Source: Acidobacteriaceae bacterium
Lineage (GTDB): Bacteria > Acidobacteriota > Terriglobia > Terriglobales > Acidobacteriaceae
Assembly (NCBI GenBank): GCA_030040395.1
Contig: JASHTU010000532.1
Coordinates: 1-8,076, forward strand
Direction of reading: 5' to 3'
DNA: 8,076 nt
Below are positions 1 to 5,962 of the stretch, piece after piece (position 1 is the stretch's first letter; every line of letters begins with the position of its first letter). The position numbers and the translations under genes were made by a program. The notes beneath the pieces were generated by a model. It was not told the DNA's origin. It saw only the letters and a list, made by a program, of their open reading frames with translations, and did no database searches.

Positions 1-512
1 ACTATGCCTTTCCTCGAGTGCCGATGAAGGGGTTTGCGGATAAGGCAATCAACGGATGGAACCTGAGTTCCATCTCCAACTGGCAAACAGGCTATCCGTT
101 TACCTCATTCGCGGAGGACGATAATTCCTTCAGCGCAATGGGGAATGATCGCCCCGACATTACAGTGCCCAACATTAAGCAGACGCAGCTGAGTTCAAGC
201 CGCTCCCATGCCGCGATGGTCAACGAATGGTTCAACACTGCGGATTTTGTCCCCAATGCTATCGGCACTTACGGTAACATCGGCAAGGACTCTCTCCGTG
301 GGCCAAGGCTCTTCACTACAGATGTGGCTCTGTTGAAGGACGGAAAGGCGGGCGAACGCGTCAGCTATGAGTTTCGCGCGGAATTCTACAACATCTTCAA
401 CAATGTCAATTTCGGCAGTCCCGATGCCGGACTTCAAGACAGCAATTTTGGTCAAATCAGCTCTTCCGGCGACCCCCGTATTCTCCAGATGGCGCTGAAA
501 CTCAGGTTCTAA
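1..512 (+). CDS. TonB-dependent receptor, Oar-like, C-terminal fragment (5' end outside window)
   Basis: The reading frame is open from base 3 and ends with TAA at 510-512, giving 169 residues of the 3' end of a larger gene. The visible part looks like the last strands of a TonB-dependent outer-membrane beta-barrel: INGWNLSSISNWQTGYPFT near the left edge, then EFRAEFYNIFNNVNFGSP and a closing strand ending LKLRF. The final phenylalanine is the usual outer-membrane assembly signal. This layout (a 'NGW...GxPFT' strand, then 'RAEFYNIFNxxNF') is typical of the roughly 1000-residue Oar/CarboxypepD_reg-type receptors that are expanded in Acidobacteria. Such proteins import large substrates, often glycans, with energy from TonB-ExbBD. 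The ligand cannot be read from this fragment, but the esterase and alpha-galactosidase downstream point to a polysaccharide. A GTG at 18 is only an internal valine codon, because the frame continues upstream of it. Confidence 0.85.
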   Translation, partial: YAFPRVPMKGFADKAINGWNLSSISNWQTGYPFTSFAEDDNSFSAMGNDRPDITVPNIKQTQLSSSRSHAAMVNEWFNTADFVPNAIGTYGNIGKDSLRGPRLFTTDVALLKDGKAGERVSYEFRAEFYNIFNNVNFGSPDAGLQDSNFGQISSSGDPRILQMALKLRF

Positions 513-525
513 CCCACCTTGAGCG

Positions 526-591
526 AATTGGGGTGTCGGCGGATTGGAAAGTGGCGGCGACGCCACTTTCCAATCCGCCGGCGCCCTGATT
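526..591 (+). terminator. 31-bp stem-loop with GCGA tetraloop after the receptor gene
   Basis: The arms 526-556 and 561-591 pair over 31 positions without a bulge. The central 20 pairs (537-556 with 561-580) are perfect Watson-Crick. The outer part contains only G-U wobbles (536/581, 534/583, 530/587, 529/588). The loop 557-560 is GCGA, a GNRA tetraloop. The element starts 13 bases after the receptor stop codon and is followed by the short T run GTTTTG at 592-597. The wobbles pair in plus-strand RNA but would be A-C mismatches in minus-strand RNA, so the functional transcript is probably that of the receptor. A terminator or an mRNA 3'-end stabiliser is the likely role. The T run is short for a classical intrinsic terminator, and a mobile palindromic repeat is the alternative. 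Confidence 0.7.
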
Positions 592-682
592 GTTTTGAAG
601 ACGGTGCTGCGCTCCGCGGCGTGCAAGTGAGTAGCAACCACGATGTTCAATTTTGGGGGATGGATGGCTCATAGAGGAGCAT

Positions 683-686
683 GGAG
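683..686 (+). promoter_or_regulatory. Ribosome binding site that selects the 697 start
   Basis: GGAG lies 10 bases before the ATG at 697. The two upstream in-frame ATGs at 643 and 664 would add 18 or 11 residues in front of an otherwise well-formed signal peptide, so 697 is preferred. A stronger AGAGGAG at 673-679 is 17 bases from this ATG, which is too far to serve it well. Confidence 0.5.
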
Positions 687-696
687 CAAATCTAAG

Positions 697-2667
697 ATGC
701 ATAAGAACAGTTTTCGCAAACTCCGGGTTGCCGCGCTATTGCTCTGTGTATCAGGGATAAGCGCAATTGCCGGCTATGCCCAGGTCAGCAAGCCGTATGT
801 GGACGCGTTGCTGGCGCAGCACTCCCGGGATGTTCCATGGCGGGAGTATCAGTTGCAAGAGTTTTTGCTGAAGCGCTACCCCTCCCTGCCCACACCCGCT
901 ACCGCTGCGGCCTGGACTACGGAGGAGGAACGGGTGCGCAAGCACGTTCTCGACGACATCGCCTATCACGGCTGGCCGCGCGAGTGGATCGATGCGGCTC
1001 CCCAATTCGAGGAAGTGGGGGTAATTGAAACCAGCCACGGATACCGGATTCACAAATTGCGCTTTGAAGTTGTGCCGGGCTTCCACTCCACCGCGCTCCT
1101 CTATGAGCCGACCAAGATCGCCGGCCGTATCCCCGCCATTTTGAACCTGCTTGGCCATGAACCGGATGGGATCAGCGTGGAATATGAGCAGAAGCGCTGC
1201 ATCAACTTCGCCAAGCGCGGCATTATCGCCCTGGATGTGGAGTTTATCGGTTATGGAGAGCTCACCAATCCGGAGAATGTCCACGACTTTGGCGCGCAGT
1301 TGAACCTCGTCGGCTCCAATGTGCTGGGAGTTTTTTATCTTTCCATGCGGCGCGGGTTGGATTATCTGAGCGCATTGCCGCAGGTTGATCCCACCCGGAT
1401 CGGCGTAACCGGGCTCTCTGGAGGGGGTTGGCAAACGGTCATGCTCAGCGCTTTGGATCCGCGCGTTGCAGTAGCCGTCGAGGTGGCCGGAGTGGGTTCG
1501 CGGGAGTCGAACCTGACCCATCCTGTGGATACCGACGAAACTGAAGCGGACGCGCCCGATTTGATGCAGGACGAAGACTATCCGGAGTTGATCGCGTTGC
1601 GGGCGCCCCGGCCCACAATGGAGATTCATAACGCCACGGACAGCTGCTGCTTTCGGGCGCCGCAGGTAAAGCCCTATTTGTACGATCAGGTTCAGCCGCT
1701 TTTCCAGTTATACGGCGCCTCCGGCTCCTTTGTCTGGCACGAGAACATTGATCCAGGGTCGCATAACTATCAGCTGGATAACCGCCAGCAGGCGTACCGC
1801 TTCTTCAGCACACAATTCAAGCTTCCCGTGCTCGATGGCGAGATCTACAGCGACAATGAAATCCGGACGCCGCAGGAGCTTGCCATCGGCGTTCCCGCCG
1901 ACAACCTGACCTTCCTGACCTTGGCAAGGAAGTTAGCGCGGCAAATCCAGCGCCAACAGCCGCCGGCAGACCAAGCAGCGCGCCAAAGCTGGGCAAAAAC
2001 CGAGCGGGAGAAGCTGGAATCCGTGATCCGGTATACACCCGTATCCCTGGCGCGGACCTTGCCCGTTGATAACGGCAGAAGCTTCGATTTTCGCACTTTG
2101 TCTTATCGCTTCGAGTTCTCCAACCAACTCAGCGCCAGCGGCGTCTTGTTCCGGGAAGAGGCGGCTCCACAGAACGCGCCTGCAACCATTGTGCTCGATG
2201 ACAAAGGCTACCATGCCGCCGGCGATGCCGTGGCCCAGCACGTGGACCGCGGAGAGCAGGTGTTGGCGCTCGACCTGTTCTTCAATGGCGATCAGTTACC
2301 GGATCGCGGCTCCTGGGAGTTGCTGACAGACAGTAGCGGAGAACGTCCTTTGGGGCTTGAAGCCGCTCAATTGGTGGCCTTGGCTCGCTGGTTTCGATCC
2401 ACCACCGGACGTCCGGTGCAGGTGGAGACAAATGGCATGCGTAACCAGGTCATTGCCCTCGCAGCAGCCGCCATAGCCCCTGAAGACTTCTCTGCTCAAG
2501 TAAACAGGAATGGCGTCACCAGCCTCGCCTATCTGCTCGAGAAGCCAGTACCGTTTCGATACGCTCCTGAGCTCTTTTGCCTTGATCTTTACAAGGAATT
2601 CGACATAGATACCCTCGTGGCCCTTGCTGCTCCGGGGAAGGTGTCGACTTTTGACAGCCTGCAGTGA
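697..2667 (+). CDS. Secreted alpha/beta hydrolase, acetyl-xylan-esterase-like, tandem-domain
   Basis: The product is a 656-residue exported hydrolase from the ATG at 697; the frame is open from 643. A Sec signal peptide is clear: basic residues (K3, R6, K7, R9), a hydrophobic core from about residue 10 to 26, and a cleavage site near AGYA|Q. Residues about 90-390 form an alpha/beta-hydrolase domain. The nucleophile elbow is GLSGGG (Ser241), the acid is probably Asp315 in HNATDSC, and the base is His356 in PGSHNYQ. The family, related to acetyl xylan esterases and dienelactone hydrolases, usually removes acetyl or other acyl groups from sugars, but the exact ester here is unknown. Residues about 440-656 resemble a second hydrolase core, ending in ELFCLDLYKEFDIDTLVALA. 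It has GMRNQ where the elbow would be, and no downstream Asp or His, so it is presumably structural. The gene follows the TonB receptor in the same direction, 184 bases away and beyond a strong hairpin. It converges on the alpha-galactosidase gene. Confidence 0.82.
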   Translation: MHKNSFRKLRVAALLLCVSGISAIAGYAQVSKPYVDALLAQHSRDVPWREYQLQEFLLKRYPSLPTPATAAAWTTEEERVRKHVLDDIAYHGWPREWIDAAPQFEEVGVIETSHGYRIHKLRFEVVPGFHSTALLYEPTKIAGRIPAILNLLGHEPDGISVEYEQKRCINFAKRGIIALDVEFIGYGELTNPENVHDFGAQLNLVGSNVLGVFYLSMRRGLDYLSALPQVDPTRIGVTGLSGGGWQTVMLSALDPRVAVAVEVAGVGSRESNLTHPVDTDETEADAPDLMQDEDYPELIALRAPRPTMEIHNATDSCCFRAPQVKPYLYDQVQPLFQLYGASGSFVWHENIDPGSHNYQLDNRQQAYRFFSTQFKLPVLDGEIYSDNEIRTPQELAIGVPADNLTFLTLARKLARQIQRQQPPADQAARQSWAKTEREKLESVIRYTPVSLARTLPVDNGRSFDFRTLSYRFEFSNQLSASGVLFREEAAPQNAPATIVLDDKGYHAAGDAVAQHVDRGEQVLALDLFFNGDQLPDRGSWELLTDSSGERPLGLEAAQLVALARWFRSTTGRPVQVETNGMRNQVIALAAAAIAPEDFSAQVNRNGVTSLAYLLEKPVPFRYAPELFCLDLYKEFDIDTLVALAAPGKVSTFDSLQ

Positions 2668-2707
2668 AAGCCCCGATGGGGAATGATTAAACTGCGCCCA
2701 CAATGGA

Positions 2708-2739
2708 GCGAAATCGGACTTCCTTCAATCCGATTCCGC
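2708..2739. terminator. Stem-loop in the convergent spacer
   Basis: The 153 bases between the two convergent stop codons hold a stem pairing 2712-2718 with 2729-2735 (7 bp). One A/C mismatch follows, then three more pairs (2708-2710 with 2737-2739), around a 10-base loop. A smaller CCCC-GAT-GGGG hairpin sits at 2671-2681, right after the hydrolase stop. Neither is followed by a good T run on either strand, so a bidirectional terminator is plausible from position but weakly supported. Confidence 0.35.
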
Positions 2740-2820
2740 CCTTTCGGGGTCCCGCCAGATAAATTTACCCTTGCGTAGCCATGGCCGGGACATTGCGCTG
2801 TATCCATTTCCTCTGCGCAG

Positions 2821-5340
2821 TTACATTTCTCCGCCGTGAACGGGGCCGCGCCTGGGCATAGGGAGGGGAACCCTGCCCTTGATGGTTACCGGGTAATCCT
2901 TCTCGAAAGAGAGACCGTCGATGCCCTCCACGCGAAGATGGGTCGTGTAACTGCCTTCTCGCGTGTAGGTGTGCCTCAGCGTGGCGCCATCGGCAACCAC
3001 GCCGTCGCCAAAGTCCCAGTGATAAGCAATTGCCGGAACATGGTCTTCAGACGCGGCCGCCGCAAAGCTAAGTTCTTCGTCCATCTTGCCCGTGGTCGGA
3101 ACCTTCGCGGTGATCGAAGGGGCCTCGGCGGGGATGGATTCATCCAGAATCTTGAGCAAGGTGACAAAGTGGGCCGGCTGGTTTTCAATGCGCAGGCCGG
3201 TAGAGTCGAAGGCCCGCTGCTGTTCCGGCTGAAAAACATCGACCACGCGATAGTGGTGGTTCGGCGAAAGCCCAAGGTCAGCGAAGCTGAAAGCATGCGA
3301 GTTGACGCTCTCGGTCCAGTTGAAGACCGCAAGCATGCCCTGGCGGGAGTCTTCCCGAAGCAGAAAGATGCTCGGCTGTTCATCCGCCTCGCGATAGGTC
3401 AGCAGATCCAGCGGTAGCGCCGCCTTGCCGAGTTCGATCATCTGCAGAAGGTCGGGGTTGGTGACCAGGGCAAGACGGTCCGGATCCTGTCCCAAAGTTG
3501 GCAGGTCATCTCCAAGCTCGAACATCCCACCGGCAAGCGCGGCCAGCGTGACTGAGACCTGGGCCTCATTCAGCGTTAGCGGCGCCTTGATGTGACGCTC
3601 TTCAATCATCTGACGCGAGACCGACAGCGCATCCGGATCGCTGAGGAAGAAATTACCCTGCATGTAGTAGCGCGCGGCGATGCCGGGAGCCGCTTCCTTG
3701 CTGCGCAGAAAGGTATGTCCGGTGTCCTGCGAAAGACGCCCTTCGTCCACCAGTCCCACTGGATTCAGCATGGGGCTTCCATCCTTGTCCAGCAGGACGT
3801 GCTCGCCCACGGACTCGCGGATGATCTGCAATCCGATCCGCTGCGCTTCGAGCGCCGTGGTGTTCGGACGATAGTAGTAGCCCTCAATGGCGGTGTTATC
3901 CATGAAGTCCAGCTTGATGTACGTCGCGCCCCATTCCCGGGCAAGCGTCTGATAAGTGGTGCGGAGGTACTGTTGCGCCCCCGGATTGGTGGTGTCAAGG
4001 ACAAACAGGGTTTCTCTTCCGGCTTCAGTTCCTACCCCGATTTGAATTGGTTCTCCCTGTGCGTTGTGGACCAGCCAGTCCTTGTGGTGCTCATAAACCC
4101 AGGACCGCCCGCTGACCTCAAACGGAGCTGTCCAGAATCCCATCTTCAAGCCCAGTCTTGCGATCTTGCGCGTCAGCGGCTCCAGCCCGTTGGGAAACTG
4201 GGCGGCGTTGGGTGTGGTGTATTCTCCGCGCGCATATGCGTATCCAAGATCCAGGTGGAAATAGTCGAATCCCAGATGTTTCAGGTGCTCCGCAAGCCAC
4301 TGTGCGTTGGTCCAGGTGTTTCCCTCGGTGATGCCGGAATAGAAGGCGGTCCAGCTCCACCAGCCAAGCATGGGCCCGGTTCCGGAACGGCTGTGATGCA
4401 GCTCGCGAATGGCGGCGCCATACGTGTCGAGCATGGAATAGTAATTGTTTCCCAAGGCGAACATCAGGCGCTCAGAGCCAACCGTAGCCTCTGCAGCCAC
4501 GGGCAGGCTGAGTTCCACCAGGTTCTCTTGCGGGCCATGCCGCAAGCCTGATTCCGGGTCCGTCGCTTGGATCTCCGTCGTTCCCGTTGAATCGACGGTG
4601 TAGGAAGCAACTCCGGCCCCGTTCTGCGGGTCAAAGTTGGCCTTCAGGTGCAGGATGGTGAGAAAACGGTCGGAGCTGAGGGCCCCAAAGAAGATGGATT
4701 CTTTGCTCTCCGGATTATAGATCAGCTGACTCCCGACCGCACGATGCATGCCGCCGGGCGCCTTGCCCAGGTCGTAAATCTTCAGCGGAGGCCAGTCTTC
4801 GCTGAAGCTGTCAGAAAGGATGCGGTCGCTCACTTCGGACGCGCCCAGGTTAAGCGGCCGGGCGCCGATGGCGTCCACGGAGCGCAGCGATTGAACCGTG
4901 AGGGATTGCCCCGTATGGTTTTGAATCTCGACCCGTATCTCGCCGGCATCGATGTTGTCATAAATCCGAATCACATAGGACAGGTCTGGCCGCGACCGCA
5001 GCCCACTGCACTGGACAGTCGCTTCCTGTCCCTGTCCGAGAGCATCCTTAAAGGTCGACTCGCTAACCTGGTGTTGCGGATAGTCGCTTGAGGTCACCCA
5101 GGCGTGATCCACCTCCGCACCAACGCGCGCGTAGATTGCGGTGCGGTTCTCCTGCCCGATCTCATAGGAACCATCGCTCGAGTGCACGAGGACGAATTCC
5201 TTCCCATTGCGCAGCGCGGTTTCGGCTGCAGGAGCCAACAGCGACAGGCTCTGGATTGCGGCCACGGCCCCAATTCCGGGCAGGGCCCAGTGTGCGCGTA
5301 AGCGGCCGCTTGCCGGTTTGAGTTCTCTCAATTGCGTCAT
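2821..5340 (-). CDS. Exported GH36-type alpha-galactosidase (melibiase) with C-terminal PKD domain
   Basis: This 839-residue protein should cleave terminal alpha-1,6-galactosyl units with retention of configuration. The N-terminus has arginines followed by a hydrophobic stretch (about residues 18-37) ending in LLAPAAETA, a probable Sec signal. Residues about 45-320 match the beta-sandwich N-domain of GH36. The catalytic (beta/alpha)8 barrel opens at GWWSW (Gly326). The nucleophile is Asp478 in YIKLDFMDN, and the acid/base is Asp539 in GRLSQDTG. The 61-residue spacing agrees with characterised GH36 enzymes (327/387 in the Thermotoga maritima enzyme). A C-terminal beta domain follows to about residue 730. 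A PKD domain then spans about 735-820, marked by YHWDFGDG (Trp775) and HTYTREGSYTTHLRV. PKD domains commonly help attach secreted enzymes to polysaccharide or to the cell surface. A stop codon two codons upstream of the ATG rules out an earlier in-frame start, but a TTG three codons inside has better ribosome-binding spacing. A related alpha-galactoside activity in the same clan is possible. Confidence 0.88.
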   Translation of the reverse strand: MTQLRELKPASGRLRAHWALPGIGAVAAIQSLSLLAPAAETALRNGKEFVLVHSSDGSYEIGQENRTAIYARVGAEVDHAWVTSSDYPQHQVSESTFKDALGQGQEATVQCSGLRSRPDLSYVIRIYDNIDAGEIRVEIQNHTGQSLTVQSLRSVDAIGARPLNLGASEVSDRILSDSFSEDWPPLKIYDLGKAPGGMHRAVGSQLIYNPESKESIFFGALSSDRFLTILHLKANFDPQNGAGVASYTVDSTGTTEIQATDPESGLRHGPQENLVELSLPVAAEATVGSERLMFALGNNYYSMLDTYGAAIRELHHSRSGTGPMLGWWSWTAFYSGITEGNTWTNAQWLAEHLKHLGFDYFHLDLGYAYARGEYTTPNAAQFPNGLEPLTRKIARLGLKMGFWTAPFEVSGRSWVYEHHKDWLVHNAQGEPIQIGVGTEAGRETLFVLDTTNPGAQQYLRTTYQTLAREWGATYIKLDFMDNTAIEGYYYRPNTTALEAQRIGLQIIRESVGEHVLLDKDGSPMLNPVGLVDEGRLSQDTGHTFLRSKEAAPGIAARYYMQGNFFLSDPDALSVSRQMIEERHIKAPLTLNEAQVSVTLAALAGGMFELGDDLPTLGQDPDRLALVTNPDLLQMIELGKAALPLDLLTYREADEQPSIFLLREDSRQGMLAVFNWTESVNSHAFSFADLGLSPNHHYRVVDVFQPEQQRAFDSTGLRIENQPAHFVTLLKILDESIPAEAPSITAKVPTTGKMDEELSFAAAASEDHVPAIAYHWDFGDGVVADGATLRHTYTREGSYTTHLRVEGIDGLSFEKDYPVTIKGRVPLPMPRRGPVHGGEM

Positions 5341-5345
5341 CCCTC
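5341..5345 (-). promoter_or_regulatory. Shine-Dalgarno-like GAGGG before the alpha-galactosidase
   Basis: On the minus strand GAGGG directly abuts the annotated ATG (5340-5338), which is too close for efficient use. The same motif is 9 bases from an in-frame TTG at 5331-5329, an ideal distance. Starting at TTG would shorten the protein by three residues and leave the signal peptide intact. The in-frame TGA at 5346-5344 overlaps this motif and excludes any upstream start. Confidence 0.4.
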
Positions 5346-5387
5346 ATCTTGGATAGGTGTTGCGGGTAGGTTCGCGTTCGGGCGCGC

Positions 5388-5415
5388 CGGTCAAACTCCA
5401 TCGGTCAAACTCCAT
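5388..5415. repeat. Perfect 14-bp tandem direct repeat upstream of the alpha-galactosidase
   Basis: CGGTCAAACTCCAT occurs twice in direct succession (5388-5401 and 5402-5415), starting 48 bases upstream of the alpha-galactosidase ATG. On the minus strand each unit contains TTGACC, which resembles a -35 hexamer, but no -10 box follows at 16-18 bases. The position suits a tandem operator for a carbohydrate regulator. A simple replication-slippage duplication is equally possible. Confidence 0.5.
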
Positions 5416-5516
5416 CAATCGATGGCAACGCTGAGATCCCGTCCGTCTGGTCTTGCTTCCGTGAGCAGCGGCGCTTCCCGGCGGCTGTTCCATCGCGGCC
5501 TCTGCGGCGGCGCACC

Positions 5517-5586
5517 TTTTGTTTTCTATCTTGCCGCCAAGGATAGCGCGTGTTGCGATACCAAGCAAACAAAAACGAAAACAAAA
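5517..5586. repeat. 10-bp inverted repeat in an A/T-rich tract
   Basis: TTTTGTTTTC at 5517-5526 is the exact inverse complement of GAAAACAAAA at 5577-5586, with 50 bases between. The right arm lies in an A-rich run (about 5566-5595) that stands out from the GC-rich surroundings. Just inside the left arm, CTATC at 5526-5530 can pair with GATAG at 5542-5546. Low-complexity arms make chance pairing plausible. Confidence 0.3.
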
Positions 5587-5723
5587 CGGCAAAATACATC
5601 CTGATCAGTTCGATATCTTCCGCGCAGGCTCTCCAACACCACACGCTCTTCGACGATGCGGCGCCTCTCCTCCACGTCCGGTACCGCCGCTTGCTCCCCT
5701 GCTGGCTGAATCCCAGTATCCAA
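5526..5723 (-). CDS. Doubtful small ORF, 65 residues
   Basis: This frame runs from a TTG at 5723 to TAG at 5526. Its middle part is charged and looks protein-like (VEERRRIVEERVVLESLRG, which could be an amphipathic helix). The C-terminal third is phenylalanine/valine-rich (FVFVFVCLV), encoded by the T-rich stretch at 5565-5595. There is no ribosome binding site near the TTG and no other start codon nearby. I recognise no family. It may be a remnant of a decayed gene or chance. Confidence 0.13.
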   Translation of the reverse strand: MDTGIQPAGEQAAVPDVEERRRIVEERVVLESLRGRYRTDQDVFCRFVFVFVCLVSQHALSLAAR

Positions 5724-5791
5724 ACAAATATCCGTGGGCGCGAGGGCCCGGTTTTACGGCATTTTCTGAAATACTGTGACCTTTCAACGTT

Positions 5792-5818
5792 GGCGCCAGG
5801 TGGCCGCTCCCTGGCGCC
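5792..5818. repeat. 9-bp perfect inverted repeat, GGCGCCAGG arms
   Basis: The arms 5792-5800 (GGCGCCAGG) and 5810-5818 (CCTGGCGCC) are exact inverse complements around a 9-base centre. The centre-to-centre distance of the arms is 18 bases. The element lies about 145 bases before the GGDEF gene start. It could be an operator for a dimeric regulator or a small RNA hairpin. The core GGCGCC recurs at 5829-5834 and near 5657-5662. Confidence 0.35.
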
Positions 5819-5947
5819 GCGTCGACTCGGCGCCTCGGCTTCGGAATACACCTTCCCTGAAAATGGTTTAGACAAAGGTCATCGGAGCGAGCCAAGAAAT
5901 CTCGGCGGGAACCTAAATTTTCTCTAATCTTCGCCGATGCACCCAGC

Positions 5948-5953
5948 AAGGAG
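5948..5953 (+). promoter_or_regulatory. Ribosome binding site of the receiver-GGDEF gene
   Basis: AAGGAG lies 9 bases before the ATG at 5963. It is a strong, well-spaced site that fixes the start and shows that this frame, not the longer antisense open frame, is the real gene. Confidence 0.75.
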
Positions 5954-5962
5954 ATTGTCAGG

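Larger units (their letters stand above)
5341..5962. other. 622-bp divergent intergenic region, no convincing gene
   Basis: This spacer separates the divergent alpha-galactosidase and GGDEF genes and must hold both promoters. Short open frames exist on both strands, but they overlap one another, lack ribosome sites and show no recognisable domain. Visible structure comprises a 14-bp tandem repeat (5388-5415), an A/T-rich stretch with a 10-bp inverted repeat (5517-5586), and a 9-bp GC-rich inverted repeat (5792-5818). I could not identify a -35/-10 pair with good spacing for either gene. TCTAAT at 5923-5928 and TAAATT at 5914-5919 are possible -10 elements for the GGDEF gene, but no -35 lies at the right distance. 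Confidence 0.6.

Noticed and set aside
681..695. Five-codon mini-ORF (MEQI, stop) just before the esterase, next to AGAGGAG
   Set aside because: The Shine-Dalgarno motif is only 1 base from its ATG, and such short frames are common by chance. A translational-coupling leader is conceivable but unsupported.
643..696. Longer N-terminus of the esterase from the ATG at 643
   Set aside because: It would put 18 unrelated residues before a complete signal peptide, while the ATG at 697 has GGAG at a proper distance.
697..795. Possible lipoprotein signal (LLLC) in the esterase leader
   Set aside because: The residue before Cys is Leu, not Gly/Ala/Ser, and the cysteine lies inside the hydrophobic core. 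The AGYA cleavage site further on fits an ordinary Sec signal.
751..1629. 292-residue minus-strand open frame
   Set aside because: It is antisense to the esterase catalytic domain. The composition looks non-coding and there is no ribosome site.
3592..4551. 319-residue plus-strand open frame
   Set aside because: It lies wholly antisense to the alpha-galactosidase catalytic barrel, which carries both catalytic aspartates. No domain is recognisable in the shadow frame.
5550..5927. 125-residue plus-strand frame in the divergent spacer
   Set aside because: There is no ribosome binding site, no recognisable motif, and it overlaps the inverted repeats. The sequence looks random.
5909..5928. GGAACCT and TCTAAT as an ECF-sigma promoter before the GGDEF gene
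   Set aside because: The two elements are about 7 bases apart, whereas ECF promoters need about 16-17. The match is coincidental.
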